A stretch of 64,000 nt of DNA, taken from Bog-159 sp963707465. Lineage in GTDB: Bacteria > Acidobacteriota > Terriglobia > Bryobacterales > Bryobacteraceae. Numbering within the stretch: position 1 is the first letter of the stretch; each line of letters opens with the position of its first letter. The notes under the pieces are model-generated. The model was not told the origin of the DNA, ran no database searches, and worked only from the letters and a program-made list of their open reading frames with translations. Both the position numbers and the translations under genes were made by a program. The stretch covers positions 1,922,001-1,986,000 of the forward strand of contig CAVPQK010000015.1 of the NCBI GenBank assembly GCA_963707465.1, read 5' to 3'. Positions 1 through 8,902 of this stretch are shown piece after piece.

Positions 1-1131
1 CCACCACCCAGAAGCCGCAAATGGTGCTCGACGCCATGAACCAGTTCTACCAGGTGGATAATTCCAACATCCATCGCGGCGTGCATGAATTGAGCGAGCG
101 CTCCACGCGGCATTACGAGGAGGCCCGCTCAGAAGATCCAGCGCTTCATCAACGCCGCCGATTGGCGCGAGATAATCTTCGTCCGCGGCGCCACCGAAGG
201 CATCAACCTGGTCGCCTACACCTACGGCCGCAGGCATGTGCAGGCCGGCGACGAGATCGTCATCTCCGCCATGGAGCACCACTCCAACATCGTGCCCTGG
301 CAGATGCTGTGCGAAGAGAAGCAGGCCATCCTGCGCATCGCGCCCATCAACGAGCGCGGCGAACTGCTGCTCGACGAATACGAAAAACTGCTGGGCCCGC
401 GCACCAAGCTGGTCTCCATCGTGCATGTTTCGAACGCGCTCGGCACCATTAACCCGGTGGCCGAGATCGCACGCATGGCGCACCGCCACGGCGCGCCGGT
501 ATTCATCGATGGCGCGCAAGCCGTGGCCCACATGAAGGTGGACGTGCAGGCGCTCGACTGCGATTTCTACGCGCTTTCCGGCCACAAAATGTTCGGGCCC
601 ACCGGTATCGGCGTGCTCTACGGCAAAGCGGCGCTGCTCGATAAGATGCCACCCTATCAAGGCGGCGGCGACATGATCAGCTCCGTGACTTTCGCTAAGA
701 CCACGTACAACGAGCTGCCTTACAAGTTCGAAGCCGGCACGCCGAATATCGCCGGCACCATCGGGTTGGGCGCGGCAGTCGATTACATCAACGAAATCGG
801 TCTCGATCGCATCCAGGCTTACGAGCACGAACTGCTGGCCTATGGGACCGCGCAGTTGGAGCGCATTCCGGGCCTGCGCCTGATCGGTACGGCGCGCGAG
901 AAAGCCAGCGTGCTTTCTTTTGTATTGGAAGGCGTGCATCCGCACGATGTCGGCACCATCCTCGACCGCGAAGGCGTGGCCGTGCGCACCGGGCATCATT
1001 GCGCGCAGCCGGTGTTGGAGTGGTTCGGCGTGCCCGCCACCACCCGCGCGTCGCTGGCTTTCTACAACACCAAACAGGATATCGACGCGCTCGTCGCCGG
1101 CATCTACAAGGTGAAGGAGATCTTCGGCTGA
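1..1131 (+). CDS. sufS: Cysteine desulfurase SufS, 5'-partial, one-base frameshift
   Basis: PLP-dependent enzyme that takes sulfur from L-cysteine for Fe-S cluster assembly in the cytoplasm. The gene enters from the left edge in the frame of position 3 (TTQKPQMVLDAMNQFYQ, then HRGVHELSERST) and continues in the frame of position 1 from QKIQRFINA near 130. Aligned to the family, the spacing is exact if one extra T at about 129 is removed. Later landmarks are intact: RGATEGINLV, the PLP-lysine motif SGHKMFGPTG and the active-site cysteine in TGHHCAQP near the C-terminus. It overlaps sufU by one base (TGATG). SufS identity follows from the neighbouring sufU and sufT. The frameshift may be a sequencing error, because every other conserved position is kept. 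Confidence 0.9.
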
Positions 1132-1568
1132 TGCTCGACGACCTGTACCAGGAAGTCATTCTCGACCACACCAAGCGTCCCCGCAACTTCCGTCAAATGC
1201 CCGACGCCACCCGCAAGGTAGACGGCTACAATCCGCTCTGCGGCGACAAGCTGAAGCTGTTCGTGAAGCTGGATGGCGACACTGTCCAGGATGTCAGCTT
1301 CGTGGGCGCGGGCTGCGCCATCTCCACGGCGTCCGCCTCGCTCATGACCGAAAGCATCAAAGGCAAGTCGCGCGCCGAAGCCATGCAGATGATGGAACGC
1401 TTCCACGATCTGCTGACTACGGAGAAGCCGGCCCCCGCGAACCTGGGCAAGCTGACGGTCTTCTCCGGCGTGCGCGAGTTTCCGGCGCGCGTGAAGTGCG
1501 CCACGCTGGCCTGGCACACGTTGAAATCCGCGCTGAGCGGCGCGGCCGAGGTGGTGTCCACCGAATGA
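1131..1568 (+). CDS. sufU: Fe-S assembly scaffold / sulfur-transfer protein SufU
   Basis: Zinc-dependent partner that accepts persulfide sulfur from SufS and passes it to the Fe-S assembly machinery. It is 145 residues, normal for the family. It opens MLDDLYQEVILDHTKRPRN and contains the three expected cysteine regions: NPLCGD, GAGCAIS and VKCATLAW. The ATG overlaps the sufS stop by one base and the stop overlaps the sufT start, so the genes are translationally coupled. An IscU-like scaffold would look similar, but the SufU-type spacing between the first and second cysteines and the SufS/SufT context favour SufU. Confidence 0.93.
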   Translation: MLDDLYQEVILDHTKRPRNFRQMPDATRKVDGYNPLCGDKLKLFVKLDGDTVQDVSFVGAGCAISTASASLMTESIKGKSRAEAMQMMERFHDLLTTEKPAPANLGKLTVFSGVREFPARVKCATLAWHTLKSALSGAAEVVSTE

Positions 1569-1900
1569 AAGAGAAAATCATCGCGGCGCTGAGCACGGTC
1601 TTCGACCCGGAGATCCCCATGGATATTTACAACCTGGGCCTCATCTACGACGTGACGGTGAACCCCGCGGGCGAGGCGCGCATCAAGATGACGCTCACCG
1701 CGCCGAACTGCCCCGTGGCCGGAACGCTTCCCGCCGAAGTGGAGCGCAAGGCGCGCGCCGTGCCCGGCGTGAAAGATGTGAAGCTTGAACTGACTTTCGA
1801 TCCACCTTGGGACAAGAGCCGCATGTCGCCCGAAGCCCGCATGCTGCTGGGCCTGGACGATATCATTCCCGTCGGTAACCTGTCACGCAAACGGCCATGA
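1565..1900 (+). CDS. sufT: SufT-like MIP18/DUF59 Fe-S maturation factor
   Basis: Small (111 residues) MIP18-family protein implicated in Fe-S cluster maturation or delivery. The sequence carries the family core: FDPEIPMDIYNLGLIYDV near residue 14, then MTLTAPNCPVAGTLP with the conserved cysteine, and a C-terminal LTFDPPWDKSRMSPEARM. Its ATG overlaps the sufU stop (ATGA at 1565-1568) and its own stop overlaps the next regulator. SufT proteins are commonly encoded in SUF operons, which matches this position. The molecular role is less well defined than for SufS/SufU. Confidence 0.9.
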   Translation: MKEKIIAALSTVFDPEIPMDIYNLGLIYDVTVNPAGEARIKMTLTAPNCPVAGTLPAEVERKARAVPGVKDVKLELTFDPPWDKSRMSPEARMLLGLDDIIPVGNLSRKRP

Positions 1901-2376
1901 AACTCAGCGCGCACGAAGAATACGGATTGCGCTGCCTGCTGCGCATCGGATTGGCGGGCCAGGCCGAGAGCCTGACCATCCCCGAAATCAGCCAGGCGGA
2001 AGCGCTGTCGCCGGCCTATGCCGCTAAGCTGCTGCGCATTCTGCGCCGCGGCGGCTTCATCACCAGCGCCCGCGGCAAGGTGGGCGGCTACACGCTCTCC
2101 CGTCCGGCGGACCAGATCGTGATCGGCGACGTTATCGGGGTCCTCGGCGGCCGCCTTTTCGAATCCAAGCACTTCTGCACCGAGCACGCCGGCCAGACGC
2201 CGGTCTGCACCCGTTCGGTCGATTGCTCCGTGCGTTCGCTGTGGCACGCCGTGCAATCCGCGGTGGACGAGGTCCTCGGCAGGACTACGCTCCAAGACCT
2301 GCTCCGCAGCGAAGGTGAGATGAACTCGTGGGTCAAGCGCATGCCGACTCACAACCAGCTCACGTTCCTGCAGTGA
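1897..2376 (+). CDS. Rrf2/IscR-family regulator of the SUF operon
   Basis: Winged-helix regulator of 159 residues. The N-terminus (MKLSAHEEYGLRCLLRIGLA) and the wing (ARGKVGGYTLSRP) are typical of Rrf2 proteins. Three cysteines in FCTEHAGQTPVCTRSVDC, spaced like the cluster ligands of IscR, suggest it binds an Fe-S cluster and senses cluster status. It is last in the four-gene run and overlaps sufT by four bases (ATGA). Feedback control of the suf genes is inferred from position and cysteines. The operon promoter lies outside the window. Confidence 0.9.
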   Translation: MKLSAHEEYGLRCLLRIGLAGQAESLTIPEISQAEALSPAYAAKLLRILRRGGFITSARGKVGGYTLSRPADQIVIGDVIGVLGGRLFESKHFCTEHAGQTPVCTRSVDCSVRSLWHAVQSAVDEVLGRTTLQDLLRSEGEMNSWVKRMPTHNQLTFLQ

Positions 2377-2388
2377 GGACCACAGGCG

Positions 2389-2760
2389 ATGCCGACAAAG
2401 CCCAAGATCATGCCGCCCATCCACCCCGGCGAAACACTTCGGGAGGACTTCCTGAAACCGCTCGGGCTGACCGCCAATCGGCTGTCGGCCGAACTTTTCG
2501 TGCCCGTGACGAGGGTCAACGATATCGTCCGTGACTGGCGCGCAATCACCGCGGATACCGCCTTGCGCCTGGCTCGCTACTTCGGAACGACGCCCCGGTT
2601 CTGGACCAACCTCCAGTCGAACTACGCGCTCGAATTGGCGCAGGACCATTCGCCGCTACCGTCTGGCGCGAGGGTAAATGGTACGTGTCTCAGTGCCTCG
2701 AATTGGATGTCGCCAGCCAGGGCGAAACCGAAGAAGAATCGCTGGAACAGAAAATCCTAA
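2389..2760 (+). CDS. HigA-type addiction-module antitoxin, abnormal C-terminus
   Basis: HTH antitoxin of the HigA/VapI type. The first 85 residues are canonical: HPGETLREDFLKPLGLTANR, then RVNDIV and FGTTPRFWTNLQSNYALEL. After about residue 87 the expected C-terminus is lost and the frame runs through DNA that encodes a HicB fragment in another frame, giving a basic tail (PARAKPKKNRWNRKS). No HigB toxin gene is seen upstream, where the Rrf2 gene ends 12 bases away. An AGGA lies ahead of the ATG. The DNA-binding part is probably intact; the protein as a whole is likely a remnant. Confidence 0.75.
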   Translation: MPTKPKIMPPIHPGETLREDFLKPLGLTANRLSAELFVPVTRVNDIVRDWRAITADTALRLARYFGTTPRFWTNLQSNYALELAQDHSPLPSGARVNGTCLSASNWMSPARAKPKKNRWNRKS

Positions 2761-2897
2761 GCGCGGGCGATCGCGTGGACCGCATGACTGCCCGTCTGGA
2801 CATGATCGCTGCGGGCTCGCACGGAGTCACCCGTCTGGTGGAGTGGTCCGAAAGGCGGAACCGGTTCCAGGAAGTATCGTTAGCGCGGCCCACCTGA
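2643..2897 (+). pseudogene. HicB-like antitoxin fragment fused to unrelated coiled-coil tail
   Basis: Read in the frame of position 2643, this begins inside the HigA-like gene and gives VWREGKWYVSQCLELDVASQ followed by GETEEESLE, the classic opening of a HicB antitoxin strand and helix. Neither the true HicB start nor its C-terminal half is present. The frame continues as SAGDRVDRMTARLDMIAAG, which looks like a coiled coil from some other protein, and stops at 2897. This is best read as a junction of three gene pieces. Confidence is high for the HicB motif and low for the tail. Confidence 0.55.
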
Positions 2898-4655
2898 GCC
2901 GCCCGCGAAACGGTGCCGCTCCACAATCCCCTTGCCCTCCCGCACCACAATACGCTGATTGGCATCCACGTCCTTGAACGTCTCCACGGCGCCTTTCGGC
3001 CAACGGATTCCAACATCTGCCTTAGTCGCCTGGCCCAGACCGAAATGCACCCGAAAATCGCCCTGGGATATGTGATACCCGCCGCTCCGCACTTCATCGA
3101 TCTGCTTACGTTTTCCCGTAGTCACGGTCACACGCGCGCCCAGCGCATCGCGGCCGGACGCCGTCACTGCCCGCACCAGCAGCGCGTTGCCCCGCGGCCC
3201 GAAATTCTGCAGTAGCGATGGCGGCTCAAAAAGATTGACCACCACGATCTCTTCGGACCCATCGTTATCCAGGTCCCCCACGGCGATGCCGCGTGAGGAG
3301 TGCTTCGCGCTGATGCCCGCGCCCGCCGTCGCGGACATATCGAAGAACTGCCCGTCCCCCCGGTTCCAGAACAACTGGCGCGGCTGTCGGAACTCCTCCC
3401 CCAAGTTGTACTTCTCAATGAAGGGGTAAACATGCCCGTCCGCAATGAACAGATCCTTCCAGCCGTCGTTGTCGATGTCCAGGAAGGCGGCGCCCCATTT
3501 TACGTACTGCGTGTGAACCGCCAAGCCGGCGCGGCTGGTGACGTCGCTGAAAGTCCCATCGCCCATGTTGCGGTAGAGCGTGTTGGTGTCGCTCGAAAAG
3601 TTGGTCTTGAAAATATCGAGGAAACCGTCGCCGTCGTAATCGGCCGCGGTCGCTCCCATACCCGCCTGCTCCCGGCCGTCCTCATTCACCGCCAGGCCCG
3701 TGGTCAGCCCGATCTCTTCGAACGTCCCGTTTCGTTTGTTGTGGAAGTAGAGGCTAGGCGTCGAATCGCACGTCACATAGAAGTCCGGCCATCCGTCGTT
3801 GTCGAAATCGCCGGTCAGCACGGTGAAGCCGTAATACTCGCGCGGCGTCTCCACGCCCGCCTGCTTGGTTACGTCGGTGAAATGCCCGTGACCGTCGTTG
3901 TGGTAGAGCGTCATGGTTTCGCCCTTCAGGCCGCGCGGGCCGCACGGCACCGGAATGCCTTTCCAGTTGCAGCCGCTGCGGTCGCGCGGGCGGGGCGTTT
4001 CCTGCGCGTTGAAATCGATGTAATTGGCCACCACCAGGTCCAGCCAGCCGTCCCGGTCGTAGTCGATAAAGGCGCAGCCGGTGCTCCAGCGCGCTCCGGG
4101 CCGATCCAGGCCGCGCTCACGGGTCTCGTCGCGGAAGGTGCCGTCGCCCATATTGTGCAGGAATACGTTGTGCCCCCACTGTCCCAGGAACAGCGACACA
4201 TGCCCGCTGTTATCCGGATCGCCCGCGCACACACCCTGCCCCCATCCGGTATGCCCGATGCCGGCCTTCGCGGTGACATCCTCAAAACGGAGTCCGCCCA
4301 GATTGTGATACAGGTGCGGCGTGAGCGGCACCGGACCCGGCTTCAACCGGTCCCCCTGCACCAGAAAGATGTCGGGCAAGCCGTCGTTGTCGTAGTCGAA
4401 AATGGCCACGCCAGTGCCCGTGTTCTCGACCACGAAGGTCTGGTCCAGGTCGCCGGAGATGGCTTCGGCGGTGAGCCCCGACTGGGCTGCGACATCCCGG
4501 AAATCCACGACGGGCGGCTTCATACCCGGCGGCAGTGGGTGCAACGGCTGATCCCTCGCGCCCGACGAAATCATTTGCGGTTTCGCCTGGCGCGTGAGCG
4601 AGCAGATCACAACCACAGCCATGGCCCCGGCGACGACCAACGTGGGACAGCGCAT
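2880..4655 (-). CDS. Exported FG-GAP/VCBS propeller with ASPIC/UnbV domain (copy 1)
   Basis: Protein of 591 residues with an N-terminal hydrophobic signal segment (TLVVAGAMAVVVICSL), so probably exported. Seven calcium-loop motifs of the DxDxDG type can be counted (FDYDNDGLPD, GDPDNSGHVS, IDYDRDGWLD, GDFDNDGWPD, ADYDGDGFLD, LDIDNDGWKD, GDLDNDGSEE), consistent with a seven-bladed beta-propeller. The C-terminal ASPIC/UnbV domain follows (GARVTVTTGKRKQ, VHFGLGQATKADVGIRWPKG). The ATG overlaps the TPR gene stop by one base (TGATG), which fixes the start at 4655. It is last in the receptor-propeller-TPR operon. The family resembles CRTAC1, whose bacterial role is unknown; loop two here is degenerate. 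Confidence 0.85.
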   Translation of the reverse strand: MRCPTLVVAGAMAVVVICSLTRQAKPQMISSGARDQPLHPLPPGMKPPVVDFRDVAAQSGLTAEAISGDLDQTFVVENTGTGVAIFDYDNDGLPDIFLVQGDRLKPGPVPLTPHLYHNLGGLRFEDVTAKAGIGHTGWGQGVCAGDPDNSGHVSLFLGQWGHNVFLHNMGDGTFRDETRERGLDRPGARWSTGCAFIDYDRDGWLDLVVANYIDFNAQETPRPRDRSGCNWKGIPVPCGPRGLKGETMTLYHNDGHGHFTDVTKQAGVETPREYYGFTVLTGDFDNDGWPDFYVTCDSTPSLYFHNKRNGTFEEIGLTTGLAVNEDGREQAGMGATAADYDGDGFLDIFKTNFSSDTNTLYRNMGDGTFSDVTSRAGLAVHTQYVKWGAAFLDIDNDGWKDLFIADGHVYPFIEKYNLGEEFRQPRQLFWNRGDGQFFDMSATAGAGISAKHSSRGIAVGDLDNDGSEEIVVVNLFEPPSLLQNFGPRGNALLVRAVTASGRDALGARVTVTTGKRKQIDEVRSGGYHISQGDFRVHFGLGQATKADVGIRWPKGAVETFKDVDANQRIVVREGKGIVERHRFAGGSGGPR

Positions 4656-7210
4656 CAACGCGCCTTCGCGCGGGCCTGCGCGATCAGTGTCAGAGCCCGC
4701 TCGATATCGGGGTCCGCGGGCTTCGCCGCCTTGGCTTGCCGCAGCTCTTTCTCGCCATTGTCGATATCGCCCATCTGGCAGTCGATGAGACCGAGATCCT
4801 TGTGCAGATCGCCCCGCATCATGCAGCCGCCGCAAACTTCGATCGCCTGCCTGAGCTGCCGGACGGCTTCCGGCCAGTCGTGCGCCTGGCTGGCCGCCAG
4901 CGCATCGTTGGCGAGCGTGCCCGCCTGGTCCACAATGCGGCGTTTCTTCTGCACTTCGCTATAGCGGGCCATCAGCCGCGCGGCCTCCTGCGGGTCCGAC
5001 GGCTTCACCGCGCGCGCCAGGCTAAATAGCGCCTGGCTATTCTCGGGATCGATCGAAACCGCCTCCCGCCACGCCGCGATGGCCGACTTGGTTTGCGACT
5101 CGTGTTCCAGGCATTGGCCGAGCAGATGCCATGCGGCGACATTGCGCGGCTGCGCTTTGACCACGGCTTGAAGCAGCACGGCGGCCTCGCCGTAGTGGCC
5201 GGCTTGCTTCTCGATCACCGCCAGATAATAGTGCGGCTCGGCCATCCGCGGCGCCAACCGGCAGGCGGATTCGAATTCGGGTTGCGCGTCCGCGTTGTGT
5301 CCCAGATCGAAAAGCACCCGGCCGCGGTTGAAGTGGGCCGCTGCGGAGTCCGGCGCAAGCCGGACCGCTTCGCCCGTTTCGGCCAAAGCTCCCGGCAGGT
5401 CGTAGCTGTCGGCTAGGGCAATCGCCAAGTCCAGATGCGCTCCGGCGGAGTCCGGCTGGAGCGCCACCACCTTCCGCAGCAGCGCCACGCCTTCTCCGAT
5501 CTTTCCGCGCCGGGCTTTCACTTTGCCGGCCGCCGCGATGGCCGCCACATTCTCGGGCGCCAGCTTCAAGGCATCGTCGAGTTGGGCTTCGGCTTCCGCG
5601 AACATCTGCTTCTGGGCCAGAATCAGCCCGAGATTCAGATGCCCCTGGGCGTAATTCGGATCGTCTTCAAGCGCCTGCCGGAACAGCTTCTCAGCCCCTT
5701 CGTTGTCGCCCTTCATGGCGCGGATGACGCCCAGATTTCCGAGCGCCGAAACCAGTTGCGGATCGTCGTCGATCGCGGCCCGCAGCCGCTCCTCGGCCTG
5801 TGCGGTGTTGCCCGCGGCCAGGTCGAGGCGGCCCAGTTCCCCCTGGACCACCGCCAATTTCGGATCAAGACGCCCCGCCCGTTCCAGCGCCTCCCGCTCA
5901 CCTTTGGCGTCGTGCGCCGCCTCCAGAGCCAGCGCCAGGTTGTACTCCGTGCGCGCATTGCCGGGCTCGATCTCGAGCATCTGGCGATAAACCTCCGCCG
6001 CTTGCGCCGGCTGGCCGGACTGAAGCAATTCATTAGCCTGGTTGCCTTTCGCCGCCAATTGGTTGGCCTTGAATTCATCCGATTTGCTCGCCTTGAATCG
6101 ATCCGTGGCCTCGCGCGATCGCGCATCGTCGCCCAGCGCGCGCAGCACCGCCGCAAGCTGGAACTGCGCGGAGGCATCCGACGGGTCGATGGCCACCGCT
6201 TTTTGCAGGTGCGCCAGCGCCTCCTTCGGCTTTTCGTTCCGCGCCAGCACGAAACCCAGCTCATACTGCGCCTGCGCATCTTTGGGCAGTTCGGCTGCGG
6301 CCCGCTTCAGTTCCACCTCCGCCGCATCATACTCGCCCAAGCCTTTGTGCACCGAGCCGAGCATCAAGTGGCCTTCGGCGTCCGCCGGTTTCCGCCGCAC
6401 GTATTCGCGCGCGTCCACCAGGGCATCCTGAAACGCCGACACCGTGACCAGAGCTTTCACCTTCGAAAGCCGCGCGACGTCATCCTGCGGGTCGAGGCGC
6501 AGCGCTTCGGCGAACTCGTCGGCGGCCTCGCGAAACCGCGACTCGTGCGCGTAAATATTCCCCAGATTGAAGTGCGCCGATTTCATCTCCGGGTGGGCTT
6601 TCACCAGATCGACCAGCATCCGGATGGACTCGTTCGGATCGCCGCCCTGATAAACCGCGATGCCCATCGACAGCACAATTTCGGGCGAGTTCGGCTGCAC
6701 GCCCAGCGCCTGTTTCCAATAGCGGATCGCAGCCGCATAGCGGCGCTCGGCGGCCAGCGCCTGCGCCAGGTGGTCGAGCGCAAACACGGAGTTCGGCTCC
6801 CATTTCAGCGCTTCCCGAAACTCGGCTTCAGCTTCGGCCGGCCGCTCCAAATCCAACAGCACGGAGCCCAGCGAATTGTGCGCCGCCGGCATATCCGGTT
6901 TGTAGCGCAGCGCCAGGCGAAACTCGGCCGCCGCCGCCGGAAGCTGCTGCGCGCGCACCCTCGCCACTCCCAGGTCGTAATGCGCCTCCGCGGAATGCGG
7001 CTCGCGCCGGACCGCTTCTTCAAAAGCCGCCAGCGCGCATTTCAAATTGCCCTGCTCCGCGAACCATGCGCCGACGGCGTCGTACACCTTGGCGGAAGGG
7101 TTGTCGCGGATCGCCTTCACTCCGGACTCCGGGGGTTTGCACTCCGGCGGCAATTGTGCGAAGGCGCAGGCCCACGCGAGAGCCAGCCCGCAACCCAGCT
7201 TAAGTTTCAT
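4655..7210 (-). CDS. Giant exported tetratricopeptide-repeat protein
   Basis: Protein of 851 residues. A signal peptide (MKLKLGCGLALAWACAFAQ) is followed by an almost unbroken array of 34-residue TPR units, roughly twenty or more by eye, with signatures such as AHYDLGVARVRAQQLPAAAA, AHNSLGSVLLDLERPAEAEA and AHFNLGNIYAHESRFREAAD. TPR solenoids bind other proteins, and this one is predicted to lie outside the cytoplasm. It sits 10 bases after propeller copy 2 and overlaps copy 1 by one base, so it is probably made together with them. A scaffold role for the propeller proteins is inference from the operon. No catalytic domain was seen. Confidence 0.85.
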   Translation of the reverse strand: MKLKLGCGLALAWACAFAQLPPECKPPESGVKAIRDNPSAKVYDAVGAWFAEQGNLKCALAAFEEAVRREPHSAEAHYDLGVARVRAQQLPAAAAEFRLALRYKPDMPAAHNSLGSVLLDLERPAEAEAEFREALKWEPNSVFALDHLAQALAAERRYAAAIRYWKQALGVQPNSPEIVLSMGIAVYQGGDPNESIRMLVDLVKAHPEMKSAHFNLGNIYAHESRFREAADEFAEALRLDPQDDVARLSKVKALVTVSAFQDALVDAREYVRRKPADAEGHLMLGSVHKGLGEYDAAEVELKRAAAELPKDAQAQYELGFVLARNEKPKEALAHLQKAVAIDPSDASAQFQLAAVLRALGDDARSREATDRFKASKSDEFKANQLAAKGNQANELLQSGQPAQAAEVYRQMLEIEPGNARTEYNLALALEAAHDAKGEREALERAGRLDPKLAVVQGELGRLDLAAGNTAQAEERLRAAIDDDPQLVSALGNLGVIRAMKGDNEGAEKLFRQALEDDPNYAQGHLNLGLILAQKQMFAEAEAQLDDALKLAPENVAAIAAAGKVKARRGKIGEGVALLRKVVALQPDSAGAHLDLAIALADSYDLPGALAETGEAVRLAPDSAAAHFNRGRVLFDLGHNADAQPEFESACRLAPRMAEPHYYLAVIEKQAGHYGEAAVLLQAVVKAQPRNVAAWHLLGQCLEHESQTKSAIAAWREAVSIDPENSQALFSLARAVKPSDPQEAARLMARYSEVQKKRRIVDQAGTLANDALAASQAHDWPEAVRQLRQAIEVCGGCMMRGDLHKDLGLIDCQMGDIDNGEKELRQAKAAKPADPDIERALTLIAQARAKAR

Positions 7211-7220
7211 GACTACCCCG

Positions 7221-8900
7221 CTAAGGCTCCCTCACACCAACAATCCGATCACCCTGCACATCCCGCAGCAACTGACGTATCCCTGACGGCCAGCGTATCT
7301 CAATCTCGCGCGCGGCGGGGAAGCGGCCAAGCCCGAAATGCACCCGCGGGTCGCTGGACGCCGCGTAACCCGTGCTGGTGGTCGCCTCGTTGTATTGGCT
7401 CAAGCCGTCGCCAGTGGTTACCCGGATCTGCGCACCGATGCCCATCCGGTTGCTCTTCGTGCCCGTGAGTTTAAGCAGCAGCCAGTGATTATGGTTTTCC
7501 GAAACGTTGTGAAACAACTCGACCGGACCGCGCAACTGGGTCACCACCAGATCGATGCGGCCATCGTTATCAATATCGCCGTACGCCAGACCGCGATGCG
7601 GTGCGGCTCGCGTGAAATCCGCCCCGGCGCCGCCGCTCACGTCTTCGAACTGGCCGTTACTCAGATTGCGGAATACCGCGTTCGGTTCGGCGTAGTGAAA
7701 ATGTTTCGAAACCGCATCGATATCGTCCATCACGTTGCCGCGCGCCACGAACAGGTCCTTCCAGCCGTCGTTGTCCAGATCGGCGGCGCCATTCGACCAG
7801 CCGGACATTTCGCGCGTCATCCGCGCGAGCCGGCTGGTCTGCGTGACGTTGCTGAATTGTCCGCCGCCGCGATTCCGGTAGAGCGGAAAGGTCTCGTTCT
7901 CGATGGCCGTGTGCCAGATGTCCGGCAATCCGTCGTTATCCAGGTCGCGAAAGTCCGCGCCCATGCCCGCGAGTTGGTTGCCGTCCTCGTTATACGCCAC
8001 CCCCGCCGTGAACCCGACCTCTTCGAACTTCTTCCCACCCAGATTGTGAAACAGCAGGTTCGGGCTGTTATCGTTCGCCACGAAGATGTCCATGAACCCA
8101 TCGCGGTCATAGTCGGCAAACGCCACCCCCATGCCTTTCCCTTCCACGGCCGCGATCCCGGTTTCGCCGGAAACATCCGTGAAGGTTCCATCCCCGTTGT
8201 TGCGGTAGAGCGTGTTGGGGAGCGGCCCGAAGCTCTTGGGATGGCAATAACCGCGGCCGTTGATGCCCATGCAGGCCGGCTCGTGCCGCGGATCCCACTG
8301 GCAGTAGTTGGAGACGAAAAGGTCGAGCCGGCCGTCGTTGTTGTAATCGAACCATCCGGCCGCGACGGACCACATCTTGCGGCCCTTCTGCATTGCGCCG
8401 CCCAGTCCCGCCTTCGCCGTCACATCGGTGAATGTGCCGTCGCCGTTATTATGAAAAAGTTGGTTCCCGTTTACGTTGGCCAGGAAAATATCCGGCCATC
8501 CGTCGTTGTCATAATCGCCCACCGCTACGCCCATGCCGTAGCCGCTGCCCGCCACGCCGGCGTGTTCGGTCACGTCCGTGAAGGTGCCGTTGCCGTTGTT
8601 ATGAAAAAGGCGATTGAAATATTTCGGCCCGGTCTTTTCGAGCGATGGCATCTCGGCGCCGTTTACCAGATAAATGTCCAGCAGGCCGTCGCCATCGTAA
8701 TCGAGCAGCGCGACCCCGGCGGGCATGGTCTCCGGTTGATGCTTCTCCGGCGTTGGACAGTTTTCGGTTACGAAGTGCAGTCCGGCGGTCTCCGCAATGT
8801 TTTCAAAACGGATGGGCCCCGGCGTGGGAACGACCGCGCGCACCACCCACGCGCAGGCGGCCAGCAACCCCACGGCCGGAATCCATCGCGCCGGCGACAT
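7221..8900 (-). CDS. Exported FG-GAP/VCBS propeller with ASPIC/UnbV domain (copy 2)
   Basis: 559 residues from the ATG at 8900, starting MSPARWIPAVGLLAACAWVV, a signal or anchor segment. Seven DxDxDG-type loops are visible (LDYDGDGLLD, GDYDNDGWPD, FDYNNDGRLD, ADYDRDGFMD, RDLDNDGLPD, ADLDNDGWKD, GDIDNDGRID), so one loop per blade of a seven-bladed propeller is likely. The C-terminus is an ASPIC/UnbV domain (GAQIRVTTGDG, VHFGLGRFPAAREIEIRWPS). It begins two bases after the copy 3 stop. The ORF stays open upstream of 8900, but that part overlaps copy 3 and lacks a signal sequence, so 8900 is preferred. Function unknown; an exported carbohydrate or surface-binding role is a guess. Confidence 0.85.
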   Translation of the reverse strand: MSPARWIPAVGLLAACAWVVRAVVPTPGPIRFENIAETAGLHFVTENCPTPEKHQPETMPAGVALLDYDGDGLLDIYLVNGAEMPSLEKTGPKYFNRLFHNNGNGTFTDVTEHAGVAGSGYGMGVAVGDYDNDGWPDIFLANVNGNQLFHNNGDGTFTDVTAKAGLGGAMQKGRKMWSVAAGWFDYNNDGRLDLFVSNYCQWDPRHEPACMGINGRGYCHPKSFGPLPNTLYRNNGDGTFTDVSGETGIAAVEGKGMGVAFADYDRDGFMDIFVANDNSPNLLFHNLGGKKFEEVGFTAGVAYNEDGNQLAGMGADFRDLDNDGLPDIWHTAIENETFPLYRNRGGGQFSNVTQTSRLARMTREMSGWSNGAADLDNDGWKDLFVARGNVMDDIDAVSKHFHYAEPNAVFRNLSNGQFEDVSGGAGADFTRAAPHRGLAYGDIDNDGRIDLVVTQLRGPVELFHNVSENHNHWLLLKLTGTKSNRMGIGAQIRVTTGDGLSQYNEATTSTGYAASSDPRVHFGLGRFPAAREIEIRWPSGIRQLLRDVQGDRIVGVREP

Positions 8901-8902
8901 AA

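Noticed and set aside
3300..4964. A 554-residue open frame on the plus strand
   Set aside because: It is antisense to propeller copy 1 and has the arginine- and valine-rich composition of a high-GC shadow frame, with no domain.
5435..7468. A 677-residue open frame on the plus strand
   Set aside because: It is antisense to the TPR gene, whose repeats and signal peptide are clear; the plus-strand product shows no motif.
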